From contig NZ_UWPJ01000018.1 of assembly GCF_900606115.1 (NCBI RefSeq), positions 124,001 through 188,000 on the forward strand: a stretch of DNA of 64,000 nucleotides, written 5' to 3'. This document shows, in pieces, positions 43,284 to 51,841 of the stretch. Position numbers and translations under genes: made by a program. Position 1 is the first letter of the stretch. Every line of letters begins with the position of its first letter. The notes beneath the pieces are model-generated. The model was not told the origin of the DNA. It did no database searches and was given only the letters and a program-made list of their open reading frames with translations. The DNA is from Pigmentiphaga humi (GTDB lineage Bacteria > Pseudomonadota > Gammaproteobacteria > Burkholderiales > Burkholderiaceae_B).

Positions 43284-45305
43284 CTAACCCGGGCCCACGC
43301 CTGTCTCTTCGCCGCTTCGCGCGGGACGTGCCCGGGCTGCCGTCGCGGACCATCGGTCCAGGCTGCGCATGACGGCACGCGCCTGGGCCAGCGGATCGTA
43401 GACGCCGCCATAGCGCGCGCGCATGTCCGCCAGGGCGCCGGCCGCGCCGGCGCGCCAGCCCGCATGCGCGGCCGACCACTTGCGCTCCGTCCCGAGCGCG
43501 AGCGCATAAGGCAGGTAGCGCTCGTAGCGCGCCAGGCCGGCTTCGGGGCCCGCGGCGGGCTCGGGACGCGCCAGGAAGCGGCGAAAGGCATCGACCTGGG
43601 CCCGCAGCGCCGCCCCTTGCCGCGTATAGCCCCGCAGGAACAGGAAGGCGGCGCAGACCATCGCCAGCAAGGCCAGCGGCGCCAGGCTCGCCGCCAGCAG
43701 CGGCAGCGGCGCCACATGCGTGACCACGCCCCACACCCCTCCCGCCAGGCAGGCCAGCGCCAGCACGCCCAGGACGGCGCGGCTGGCCAGGCTCGTCGCG
43801 CCTGCGCGCCATTGCGCATACAGGGCAAACAGCGCGGGCACGGCCGGCAGCGGCAACAGCAGGCTCCAGGCCTCCCACGAACGCAAGGTGCCGACCCGCA
43901 CGATCCCCAGGCCGACCAGCGCGACCGTCATCGCCAGCCATAGATAGAAGCCGTGGCGCGCGCGGTCCGAACCATCGACGAACAGGCTGCGCGCGTAGGT
44001 CTCTTCGAGGCGTTCGCGCTGGTCGCGCTGCGCCTCGTCATAGCAATGGCGGTACAAGCCGTCGAGCCGCAGCAGCGTCCGGTCGCCCGAGAACCATGCT
44101 CCCGCGCTCGCCGTCTCGCGGCGGCGCTGGCCGCCGAGCGCGGGGCTCTCGGCCTGCGGCGGCCCGGAAGCGAAGAAGCGCCCCAGCATGCCGTTGAGCA
44201 GCGGATCGTGGCGGCCATCGCCGCCGGTGTGGTTGGGCAGGCGCTCGATATAGCGGCCGTCCTGGCGGACCAGGACGCCGACGGAACGGCGCGACAGCAG
44301 TTCCATCATGCCGGCCAGGAAGGTCCAGCGGTCGTAGCCCTTGCGATCGATGTAGCGCAGCGCCGGCGCCGACAGTCCCTCGGGCGGATCGTCCAGACGC
44401 TCGCGCGTGCGCGGCCCGGACCTGCGCAAGGACAGCGCGGCCAGCAGGTAATACACGATCAGCAGCGCGGCGCCGCCGCCGGCCACCCACAGCTCGGCGC
44501 GATCCTGCACGTCATGCCACCAGGCCCGCAACGGCCCGGGCCGCTCGACCGCGCCCGCAGGCCATGCCACGTCCACTTCCATGCCCTCGCCCGGCGCCAG
44601 CGTCCGGGTGGACACGAATACCGCGCGCCCGGCCTCGCGCACATCGAGCCGCCCCGGCGCGCCGCCGCCGCGCGCCGCCACGACCGCGTCCGATACCGGC
44701 GCATCGTCGGGCAGCACGATGCGCACGCGCACTTTGTCTACCGGCAAGGCCCACGAACGGCCGGTGGCGTCCCAGGCCAGCCGGTCGCGCGCCCCGTCGG
44801 CCTGCAGTTGCCGGCTCACCCGATAGACCAGCGAATACTGATACTCGCCCATGCGGAACGATACGTCGGGCTTGCCCGTGACGAGGCGCAGGCCATCGGG
44901 CAGGCGGCTGACGGCGAACGGTTCCGGCCGGCCGTCGCGGCGCATGGACAGCACGTCGAGCGCAGCGCTGCGCCGGTTGCCTTCGGCGTCCCGGTACAGC
45001 CCGGCGAAGTCGCGCTGCAGGCCGTATTTGATCAGGCGCCCTTCGGAGCGTACGCGGATGTTCTCCGTTACCAGCAGGTCGCCGCTGCGCTCGACCTTGA
45101 TGTCGCTGAAAAACTCCAGGATGCGCTCGTCCGCGCGAGCGCCCGGCGCGGCGGCGAGCAGGCAGGCGGCCGCCAGCATCCCGGCCCGCGCGATGCGCCG
45201 CCAGACGATTCGCGCGCAGCGCCGCGCGCCCTGTCCATCCAGGGCGGCAGACCGGCCGCGCCGGCAATGGCCTCCCCTTCCGGGGCCGCAATCAACCATA
45301 GGCAT
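43284..45305 (-). CDS. DUF2207 membrane protein
   Basis: Up to 673 residues. After a basic N-terminus and a hydrophobic stretch (GMLAAACLLAAAPGARADE, signal-like) comes the DUF2207 extracytoplasmic domain (ERILEFFSDIKVERSGDLLVTENIRV, KYGLQRDFAGLYRD). A membrane helix (WVAGGGAALLIVYYLLAALSL), a cytoplasmic region, two or three further membrane helices and a C-terminal motif, RYERYLPYALALGTERKWSAA, follow. Family function is unknown. The start is uncertain: 45305 gives a long cationic leader before the signal-like helix; ATG 45299 is an alternative. Confidence 0.85.
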   Translation of the reverse strand: MPMVDCGPGRGGHCRRGRSAALDGQGARRCARIVWRRIARAGMLAAACLLAAAPGARADERILEFFSDIKVERSGDLLVTENIRVRSEGRLIKYGLQRDFAGLYRDAEGNRRSAALDVLSMRRDGRPEPFAVSRLPDGLRLVTGKPDVSFRMGEYQYSLVYRVSRQLQADGARDRLAWDATGRSWALPVDKVRVRIVLPDDAPVSDAVVAARGGGAPGRLDVREAGRAVFVSTRTLAPGEGMEVDVAWPAGAVERPGPLRAWWHDVQDRAELWVAGGGAALLIVYYLLAALSLRRSGPRTRERLDDPPEGLSAPALRYIDRKGYDRWTFLAGMMELLSRRSVGVLVRQDGRYIERLPNHTGGDGRHDPLLNGMLGRFFASGPPQAESPALGGQRRRETASAGAWFSGDRTLLRLDGLYRHCYDEAQRDQRERLEETYARSLFVDGSDRARHGFYLWLAMTVALVGLGIVRVGTLRSWEAWSLLLPLPAVPALFALYAQWRAGATSLASRAVLGVLALACLAGGVWGVVTHVAPLPLLAASLAPLALLAMVCAAFLFLRGYTRQGAALRAQVDAFRRFLARPEPAAGPEAGLARYERYLPYALALGTERKWSAAHAGWRAGAAGALADMRARYGGVYDPLAQARAVMRSLDRWSATAARARPARSGEETGVGPG

Positions 45306-45447
45306 TCAGATATCGCACCACACCTTGTCGTTCCGGCAGGACTGTACCACCGGGCGTCCGCCTGTATGGCGCGCACAACCGCTTGTTGCGACTTGGGCCG
45401 GCTGATGCGGGTGTTTCCTGCATGGCATCGCTTCCGTGTTTTCCCCA

Positions 45448-45495
45448 TTGACACGTCTCTCGACCGAGTTATAGAATTTTTGAACTTATTGTTCA
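45448..45495 (+). promoter_or_regulatory. Strong promoter with operator dyad, NicC-like operon
   Basis: TTGACA (45448-45453) and TATAGA (45470-45475) are separated by 16 nt. Immediately downstream, TGAAC-TTATT-GTTCA (45481-45495) is a perfect 5-5-5 inverted repeat at the expected transcription start. An IclR gene lies in the operon and is the natural candidate for binding it. Confidence 0.7.
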
Positions 45496-45531
45496 TTTAT
45501 GTACACATCAGGCCGAATACAGGAGAACCTC

Positions 45532-46665
45532 ATGGCATCGCCTCTCATTGGCATCAGCGGCGCGGGAATTGGCGGGATGGCGGCGGCGATTGCCCTGCGC
45601 AAGCTCGGCCTGGAATCCGTGCTGTTCGAACAGGCCCCCAAATTCGCCCGCGTCGGCGCCGACATCAACCTCACCCCGAATGCCGTACTGGCCCTCGACG
45701 GCCTGGGCATGGGCGTGGGCGCCGAACTGCGCAAGACCGCGGCCCGCCCCACCCACCGCATCAGCCGCATGTGGGATACCGGCGAGGAAACCTCGCGCCT
45801 GGAAATGGCGAACGCCGCCGAAGAACGCTATGGCGCGCCGCAGCTCACCATCCACCGCGCCGATCTCCTGTCCGCGCTCGAGCAGGCGGTGCCCGCCTCC
45901 ACCCTCCACATGGGCAAGCGCACGGTCAACATCAGCGAGGGCGCAGACGGCATCACCGTCGCCTTCGAAGACGGCACCTCGCAGCGCGTCGATGTACTGG
46001 TCGGCGCGGACGGCATCCACTCGACCGTGCGCAAGTACCTGCTGGGCGACGAATACCCCGATTTCACCGGCGTGGTGGCCTACCGCGCCGTGGTGCCGGC
46101 CGCCAAGCTGGAAGGCGTCCCCAACCTGGGCGCGTTCACCAAGTGGTGGGGCCCCATCCCCGAGACCCAGATCGTCACCTTCCCGCTCAACCTGGGCCGC
46201 GACATCTTCATCTTCGCCACCATCCCGCAGGACAGCTGGCGCCACGAATCCTGGACCATGCCCGGCAGCGTCGAGGAACTGCGCTCGCTGTACGCCGATT
46301 TCCACCCCGAGGCCCGCGCGCTGCTGGACGCCTGCGACGAAGTGCTCAAGTCGGCCCTCTACGTACGCGATCCGCTGCCGTCCTGGTCGCGCGGCAACGT
46401 CACCCTGCTGGGCGACGCCTGCCATCCCATGATGCCGTTCATGGCCCAGGGCGCCGGCATGGCCATCGAAGACGCCGTCGTGCTGGCGCGCCAGTTGGCC
46501 GCCCTGCCCGAGCAGCCTGCCGAAGCCCTCACGCGCTACGAAAGCGCGCGGCGCGAGCGCACCGCCAAGATCCAGCTCGGTTCGCGCGGCAACAACTGGC
46601 TCAAGGACGGCGGCAATGCCGACTGGGTGTACGAATACAATTCGTGGACCGTTCCCCTGGCCTGA
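45532..46665 (+). CDS. FAD-dependent monooxygenase, NicC-like (substrate unknown)
   Basis: 377 residues: Rossmann motif IGISGAGIGGMAAAIALRKLG, LVGADGIHSTVRKYLLGDEYP, and GDACHPMMPFMAQGAGMAIED. It resembles 6-hydroxynicotinate 3-monooxygenase (NicC): KWW at 205-207 and DPLPSWSRGNVTLLGDACHPM match closely. However residues reported for NicC substrate handling, recalled as His47, Cys202 and His211, are Asn46, Phe203 and Thr/Gln here, while the His in GDACHP (299) is kept. So it is a paralog with another substrate. SD AGGAG precedes ATG 45532. Confidence 0.85.
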   Translation: MASPLIGISGAGIGGMAAAIALRKLGLESVLFEQAPKFARVGADINLTPNAVLALDGLGMGVGAELRKTAARPTHRISRMWDTGEETSRLEMANAAEERYGAPQLTIHRADLLSALEQAVPASTLHMGKRTVNISEGADGITVAFEDGTSQRVDVLVGADGIHSTVRKYLLGDEYPDFTGVVAYRAVVPAAKLEGVPNLGAFTKWWGPIPETQIVTFPLNLGRDIFIFATIPQDSWRHESWTMPGSVEELRSLYADFHPEARALLDACDEVLKSALYVRDPLPSWSRGNVTLLGDACHPMMPFMAQGAGMAIEDAVVLARQLAALPEQPAEALTRYESARRERTAKIQLGSRGNNWLKDGGNADWVYEYNSWTVPLA

Positions 46666-46670
46666 TCCGC

Positions 46671-47483
46671 ATGCCCGCTACTGCCGACTCCTTCGACCAC
46701 GACGAACCCGCCGGCAAGGCCGGCCTCGTCTCCCCCGTGGTGCGGGCTTTCCGCCTGCTGCGCTACGTGGTCGAAGGCGGCAGCACCTCCAACCTGAGCG
46801 AGGTGGGCCGCACCATCGACGTCAACCGCGTCACGGTGATGCGGCTGATCGCCACGCTCGAGCACGAAGGCGTGCTCGAAGCCCTGCCCCAGGGCGGCCA
46901 CCGCATCGGCCTGGGCTTTCTGAAGCTCGCTTCGGCCGCCACCGCCGCCGACGACATGCTCGACCTCGGCCGGCGCGTGCTGGCCGACGTGCGCGCCGCG
47001 CTGAACATGTCGGCCTACCTGGCGGCCCTGGACGGCAGCCACGTGGTCTACCTGCTGCGCGACATGCCCGAGGCCGGGCTGATCAGCAGCGTCAAGGTCG
47101 GCACGCGCCTGGCGGCACCGCTGACCACGCCGGGACGCGTGCTGCTCGCGTGGCAGCCGGCGGGCGCACTGGAAACCGTGCTCGCGCAATTGCACCGGGA
47201 GGCCGGGCTGCCGGACCCGGCCCGCCTGCGCGCCCAACTGGCGCAGGATCGGGAGCAAGGCTGCGCCTGGAGCTTCTCGGGTTTCGAGGCCGGCATCGAT
47301 TCCTGCGCGGCTCCGGTATTCGACGCGCTGGGAGCGGCCGTGGCCGCGATCAGCGTGGCGGGCCCGGAAGCCGCCTACCAGACTCAGCCCGGCCTGCGCG
47401 CACGCGCCGAGCAAGCCGTCAAAAATGGCGCGCGCGACCTCTCGCTGCTGTTGGGCAGCCGGCACTATCCGCCTGCGGCTTGA
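46671..47483 (+). CDS. IclR family transcriptional regulator
   Basis: 270 residues with an IclR winged helix (VRAFRLLRYVVEGGSTSNLSEVGRTIDVNRVTVMRLIATLEHEG) and effector domain (LGRRVLADVRAALNMSAYLAALDGSHVVYL, SVKVGTRLAAPLTTPGRVLLAW). It starts 5 nt after the monooxygenase stop, so the two are one operon; this is likely autoregulation through the dyad at 45481-45495. IclR proteins can repress or activate catabolic genes. Confidence 0.92.
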   Translation: MPATADSFDHDEPAGKAGLVSPVVRAFRLLRYVVEGGSTSNLSEVGRTIDVNRVTVMRLIATLEHEGVLEALPQGGHRIGLGFLKLASAATAADDMLDLGRRVLADVRAALNMSAYLAALDGSHVVYLLRDMPEAGLISSVKVGTRLAAPLTTPGRVLLAWQPAGALETVLAQLHREAGLPDPARLRAQLAQDREQGCAWSFSGFEAGIDSCAAPVFDALGAAVAAISVAGPEAAYQTQPGLRARAEQAVKNGARDLSLLLGSRHYPPAA

Positions 47484-47500
47484 CGAGTTCGCGTCGCTAA

Positions 47501-47621
47501 ATCCTCACGATCATGAGGATTTTTGATTAACCTAGTTTGAATGACTCATTTTCCTCACGATCGTGAGGATTTTGTTGTGAAACCCCCTACATTCTTCCAT
47601 AATCCTTACAAACGTGAGGAT
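47501..47621 (+). promoter_or_regulatory. Three operator palindromes and promoter of the hipB-like gene
   Basis: Sites: ATCCTCACGATCATGAGGAT (47501-47520), TCCTCACGATCGTGAGGA (47552-47569, perfect) and ATCCTTACAAACGTGAGGAT (47602-47621). Centres are 50 and 51 bp apart, about five helical turns, so all face the same side of the DNA. A promoter TTGTGA-N17-CATAAT (47575-47603) lies between sites 2 and 3; site 3 overlaps the -10 and contains the GAGGA ribosome binding site, ending 2 nt before the ATG. Negative autoregulation is the natural reading. Confidence 0.8.
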
Positions 47622-47623
47622 TC

Positions 47624-47890
47624 ATGAAAATACCACTCCAACGCGCGGACGCGCTCGGCCCCATCGTGCGCGCGGTCCGCAAGGCCCAGGCCATCCGCCA
47701 GGACGACGCCGCCGGCAGCATAGGTGTGAGCGAAAACTTCCTGGGCAAGATCGAGCGCGGCAGCGATACGATCCAGTGGGGCAAACTGTTCCAGGTCTTG
47801 CATGGCCTGGGCATCCGGGTCGTACTCGACGTCCCGGACGAAGCCGCAGCCCGGCTCGCGCAAACGGGTTCCGCCACCAAGGCAAGCTGA
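47624..47890 (+). CDS. HipB-like XRE-family repressor without hipA
   Basis: 88 residues: a helix-turn-helix of the HipB/XRE type (IVRAVRKAQAIRQDDAAGSIGVSENFLGKIERGSDTIQWGKLFQVLHGLGIRVVLD). HipB proteins bind palindromic operators as antitoxins of the HipA kinase. The next gene is a transporter, and no HipA-like reading frame follows or precedes, so it is an orphan. It could be a surviving antitoxin or an ordinary repressor. Three palindromes precede it. Confidence 0.85.
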   Translation: MKIPLQRADALGPIVRAVRKAQAIRQDDAAGSIGVSENFLGKIERGSDTIQWGKLFQVLHGLGIRVVLDVPDEAAARLAQTGSATKAS

Positions 47891-48150
47891 TGGAAGCGCG
47901 CTGCATCCGCGCGATCATCCACAGCGTGATCGCGCAGATGGTCGGGCAGTTGGCGCCATAGGCCGGGGCGCGCCCGCGCCGCGCCTCGGCCGTTGCCCGC
48001 CGCCGGCAGCACCTGCAGGGGCGAACATCCAGTTGGATTGACGCCTCCATGCCGTGACGAGCGGCGTGCTAATGTTGCACCCGCCCTTTCCGGGAAGGCG
48101 CGGCCCTGCGGTGGACACGGCCTTCCCGGCTCACCCATGCGGATCACGAC
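47891..48150 (+). promoter_or_regulatory. Gene-free leader region before the CytX-like gene, with a 10-bp hairpin
   Basis: 260 nt without a convincing gene. A stem of 10 bp, CCGGGAAGGC (48090-48099) and GCCTTCCCGG (48120-48129), with a 20-nt loop lies 21 nt before the ATG. No CUGAGA element of a thiamine riboswitch was found. Confidence 0.45.
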
Positions 48151-49437
48151 ATGAACTCTTCCTCTTCCGGCGCCAACCAGGCGCTGACCCCGGTCGCGCC
48201 TTCCGCCCGCCTGTTCGGCTGGCACAACCATGCCTCGCTATGGTTCAGCCTGGGCGTCGGCCTGCTCGTCATGCAGGTAGGCGCCTACCTGGTGCCCGCG
48301 CTCGGCACCCGCGAGGCGCTGCTGGCCATCGTCGCCGGCTCGATCGTCGGCGCCGGCCTGCTGGGCTGGGTCGCGAAGCTGGGCTGCGACAGCGGACTGG
48401 CCAGCGCGGGCCTGATCCACGCCACCTACGGAAGCGCGTTCGCGCGGCTGCCCGTGCTGCTCAACATCGTCCAATTGGTAGGCTGGGGCACGTTCGAACT
48501 GGTCGTGATGCGCGATGCCACGGTGGCGATCGGCCGCCAGGCCGGCGGCATGGCGGCGCCCGGCTGGACCGTCGGCGCCACGCTGCTGTGGGGAGGCCTG
48601 CTGGCGCTGCTGATCAGCGGCTCCATGGTTCAGGTCGTGCGGCGCCTGATTTCGCGCGTCGCGTTGCCGCTGGTGGTGCTTTCGCTGCTCTGGCTGAGCT
48701 GGCAGTTCCTGGGAATGGCGCATGCGCAGGGCTGGGCCGGCTTGTGGCAGCGGCCGGGCAACGGCGGCATGGGCGTGCTGCCGGCGCTGGACCTGGTCAT
48801 CGCCATGCCGATCTCATGGCTGCCGCTGGTGGCCGACTATGCCCGCTACGGCCGCGGCGGCCGCGCGGCGCTGGGCGGCACCTGGCTGGGCTACGCCATC
48901 GCCAATGTGTGGTGCTACGGATTGGGGGTGCTGGTGGCGCTGACGCTGCCGAGCGCCGACCTGGTCACGGCGCTGCTGCTTGCGCAGGGAGGCCTGATCG
49001 CGCTGTCGCTGATCCTCATCGATGAAGTCGACAACGCCTACGGGGACTGCTATTCGGGCGCGGTGTCGGCGCACAGCCTGCATCCCCGCTGGAGCATACG
49101 GCGCTGGGGGCTGGCCATGGTGGCGGTCTGCACCGTCCTGGCGCTGGCCTTGCCCATCCATGACCTGGAACCCTTCCTGTTGCTGCTGAGCTCGGTGTTC
49201 GTGCCGCTGTTCGGCGTCATCCTGGGACGCCTGTCCTTCGGCATCAATGCCGCCGCCGCGCTGGCGCGGGCCCGCGCCATCCACTGGGGACCGGTCGCGA
49301 TCTGGCTGGCCGGCGTAGCCACCTACCATCTCGGCCGCCTCGTCGCGCCCGATGCCGGTTCGGCGCTGCCGGCGCTGGCCCTGAGCTTCCTGCTGGCGCT
49401 GGCGACGCGTCCCCGCGGCCAGACCCCAGCAGCCTGA
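48151..49437 (+). CDS. Cytosine/hydroxymethylpyrimidine-type permease (CytX-like, NCS1 family)
   Basis: 428 residues with about twelve membrane helices and the start RLFGWHNHASLWFSLGVGLLVMQVGAYLVPALGTREALLA, which is closest to CytX-type permeases. MPISWLPLVADYARYGRGGRA is the conserved NCS1 segment. CytX is proposed to import hydroxymethylpyrimidine for thiamine synthesis, but no thiamine genes or TPP riboswitch are adjacent, so the substrate may be another pyrimidine or purine. It ends convergent with the BKACE gene. Confidence 0.87.
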   Translation: MNSSSSGANQALTPVAPSARLFGWHNHASLWFSLGVGLLVMQVGAYLVPALGTREALLAIVAGSIVGAGLLGWVAKLGCDSGLASAGLIHATYGSAFARLPVLLNIVQLVGWGTFELVVMRDATVAIGRQAGGMAAPGWTVGATLLWGGLLALLISGSMVQVVRRLISRVALPLVVLSLLWLSWQFLGMAHAQGWAGLWQRPGNGGMGVLPALDLVIAMPISWLPLVADYARYGRGGRAALGGTWLGYAIANVWCYGLGVLVALTLPSADLVTALLLAQGGLIALSLILIDEVDNAYGDCYSGAVSAHSLHPRWSIRRWGLAMVAVCTVLALALPIHDLEPFLLLLSSVFVPLFGVILGRLSFGINAAAALARARAIHWGPVAIWLAGVATYHLGRLVAPDAGSALPALALSFLLALATRPRGQTPAA

Positions 49438-49457
49438 CGGCGGCACCGCCACAAAAA

Positions 49458-50300
49458 CTAGCTCCCCAGGAACAGCTCGCGCACCTGCGCCGCCGTCGCC
49501 AGCGGCCGGCCCAGCGCCGCAGCGACGTCGGCCACCTGTCCGACCAGCGCGGCGTTGTCCGGCGCCAGCGAACCGTCGCGCAGGTAGAGGTTGTTCTCGA
49601 AGCCCACGCGGGCATGGCCGCCGAGCGCGGCCGCCGCGGCCGCACATGCATGCTCCTGTTTGCCGAAGGCGCACATGGCCCACGGATAGGCCTGGTCGTA
49701 GGCGGCCAGGAAGGGCAGCAGGTCGGCCGGAGACGAGGTCTGGCCGGCGCTGTAGCGTCCCAGCACGAACAGCACGAACCACGGCGCATCGGGCACCACG
49801 CCCTGGCGGCGATAGTCCATCCAGCGTTCGACGTCGGCGGTGTCGTACAAGATCACCTGCGTCATGACGCGCTCGCGCGCCAGCCAGCCGAACAGCGAGG
49901 CCACCCGCGCATCGGCCTGCGGGCCGACGGCGATTTCGCGCAAACCCACCGAGACCGCCTCGGGGTGCACCGCCATGACGGCCTCGACCTGTTCGTCGGG
50001 CGCGTAGACGCCCGCGGCCTCGGTGGTGATCTGCACCACCAGTTCATTGCCGACCGCATGGCGCACCGCCCGGGTGGCGGCCAGGTAGGCTTCCGGCTCC
50101 AGGCTGTGCGACTGGTCGGCCTTGCGCACGTGCATGTGCAGCATGGCCGCGCCTGCATCCAGACATTGCTTGGCCACTTCGGCCAGTTGGCCGGGCGTGA
50201 CCGGCACGGCGGGATGGTCCGAGGTCTTCTTGTAGGCGCCGTTGGGAGCGACGGTGATGATCAGCGGGGTATCCAGCCCCGCCGCCGAGGGTGTGCTCAT
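49458..50300 (-). CDS. BKACE family enzyme (3-keto-5-aminohexanoate cleavage-type)
   Basis: 280 residues of the DUF849/BKACE family: PLIITVAPNGAYKK, the zinc ligand pair in MLHMHVRKADQSHSLEPEAY and ITTEAAGVYAPDEQVEAV, CAFGKQEHACAAAAAALGGHARVGFENNLYL. These enzymes cleave beta-keto acids with acetyl-CoA (or another acyl-CoA) to give acetoacetate and an acyl-CoA; substrates vary widely across the family. SD AGGAG is 5 nt before ATG 50300. It lies 57 nt downstream of the glutathione reductase gene on the same strand. Confidence 0.9.
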   Translation of the reverse strand: MSTPSAAGLDTPLIITVAPNGAYKKTSDHPAVPVTPGQLAEVAKQCLDAGAAMLHMHVRKADQSHSLEPEAYLAATRAVRHAVGNELVVQITTEAAGVYAPDEQVEAVMAVHPEAVSVGLREIAVGPQADARVASLFGWLARERVMTQVILYDTADVERWMDYRRQGVVPDAPWFVLFVLGRYSAGQTSSPADLLPFLAAYDQAYPWAMCAFGKQEHACAAAAAALGGHARVGFENNLYLRDGSLAPDNAALVGQVADVAAALGRPLATAAQVRELFLGS

Positions 50301-50357
50301 GAAAACTCCTGGTTGCTCGCGACGGGCCCGGCAGCTCGCCGGGCCCGGATTCATTCA

Positions 50358-51716
50358 TTATGGCTGCGCGACGGGATCGCGCATGGTGACGAACTCTTCG
50401 GCCGCGGTCGGATGCAGGCCTATGGTCTGGTCGAACTGGCGCTTGGTCGCGCCGCATTTGAGCGCGATGGCCAGGCCCTGGATGATCTCCGCGCCATCGG
50501 GCCCGACCATGTGGCAGCCCACGACCTTGTCGGTGGCGTCGTCCACGACCAGCTTCATCATGGTCTGCTCGTCGCGCCCGGACAGCGTGTTCTTCATCGG
50601 GCGAAAGCGCGAACGATAGATGCGCAGCTTGCCGTAGCGCTCGCGCGCGTCCTCTTCGGACAGCCCCACCGTGGCGATGGGCGGCTGGCTGAACACCGCC
50701 GCCGGCACGTTTTCCGGATCGGCCTGCATGGGATTGTCGTTGAACAGGGTCTCGGCCAGCGCACGGCCCTCGGCGATCGCCCAAGGAGTCAGGTTGATGC
50801 GGTCGGTCACGTCGCCTACCGCATAGATGCTCGGTACATTCGTGCGCGACCGGCCGTCCACCTTCACTTCGCCGTCCTTGCCCAGCGCGACGCCGCAGGC
50901 TTCCAGGCCCAGCCCGGAGGTGTTGGGCGCACGGCCCGTCGCCATCAGCACCTGGTCCACGACCAGGACCTGGCCGTCTTCCAGCTGCGCGGCGATGCGT
51001 CCGTCCTGGCGCGACAGCGCCGCCACCTTGGTATTGGGCCGTATCGCTATGCCGCGCTTTTGCAGGGATTCGGCCACGCTTGCGCGGACGTCCTGGTCGA
51101 AGCCGCCCAGGATGCGGTCGCGCCGCACCGCCACCGTCACGTTCGCGCCGGCGCTGCGGAAGATGCCCGCGAACTCGAGCGCGATATAGCCGCCGCCGAC
51201 GATCAGCACCTCGCCCGGCAGCTCGGGCAGCGACAAGGCCTCGTTGGACGTGATGGCCAGTTCCGCGCCGGGGATCTCCGGGCGCACCGGGCGCCCGCCG
51301 GTGGCGATCATGATGCGTTCGGCCGTATGGCGCCTGCCCGCCACTTCCACCGTATGCGGGTCGACCAGCACCGCGCGGCCCGCCAGCAGGGCCACGCCGC
51401 CCTGGTCCAGCATGCGGCGGTAGATGCCCTCCAGGCGATCGATCTCGCGGTCTTTGGCGGCCACCAGCGCGGCCCAGTCCAGGCGCGCGCCCTCCACCGT
51501 CCAGCCATAACCGGCGGCATCCTCGAAGGCATCGGAGAACTGCGAGCCGTACATCAGCAGTTTCTTGGGCACGCATCCGCGGATCACGCAGGTGCCGCCC
51601 ACGCGGCCGTCTTCGCAAATGGCGACGCGCGCGCCGTACGAGGCGGCGCGGCGCGAACCGGCCACACCGCCGGAACCGGCGCCAATGGTGATAAGGTCAT
51701 AGTCGAATGCGGACAT
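50358..51716 (-). CDS. gor: Glutathione-disulfide reductase
   Basis: 452 residues with the dinucleotide motif LITIGAGSGGVAGSRRAASYGA, the redox-active pair GGTCVIRGCVPKKL, NADPH motif VLIVGGGYIALEFAG and C-terminal HPTAAEEFVTMR with the catalytic His. It keeps glutathione reduced using NADPH. ATG 51716 follows GGAG by 9 nt; TTG 51722 is the alternative. Its upstream region is shared with the methyltransferase gene on the other strand. Confidence 0.95.
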   Translation of the reverse strand: MSAFDYDLITIGAGSGGVAGSRRAASYGARVAICEDGRVGGTCVIRGCVPKKLLMYGSQFSDAFEDAAGYGWTVEGARLDWAALVAAKDREIDRLEGIYRRMLDQGGVALLAGRAVLVDPHTVEVAGRRHTAERIMIATGGRPVRPEIPGAELAITSNEALSLPELPGEVLIVGGGYIALEFAGIFRSAGANVTVAVRRDRILGGFDQDVRASVAESLQKRGIAIRPNTKVAALSRQDGRIAAQLEDGQVLVVDQVLMATGRAPNTSGLGLEACGVALGKDGEVKVDGRSRTNVPSIYAVGDVTDRINLTPWAIAEGRALAETLFNDNPMQADPENVPAAVFSQPPIATVGLSEEDARERYGKLRIYRSRFRPMKNTLSGRDEQTMMKLVVDDATDKVVGCHMVGPDGAEIIQGLAIALKCGATKRQFDQTIGLHPTAAEEFVTMRDPVAQP

Positions 51717-51841
51717 CGGCAAGGTCTCCGGCGGGGTGGATGCTGAAAGATGCCACGGATAATAACCGGCCTGCCCGGCCGAGTCCGCCAGGGCGATGGA
51801 GTAGACTCGCTTCCCTTATCCTTCTTGCAGGTCCGCATGCC

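Noticed and set aside
45532-46665. Straight assignment as NicC
   Set aside because: Three recalled substrate residues are replaced and no other nicotinate genes lie nearby.
47891-47961. Short frame after hipB read as a possible remnant of hipA
   Set aside because: The 23-residue translation has no HipA kinase motif, so it is not reported as a gene.
47891-48150. Thiamine pyrophosphate riboswitch before the CytX-like gene
   Set aside because: No CUGAGA element or other conserved TPP helix is visible.
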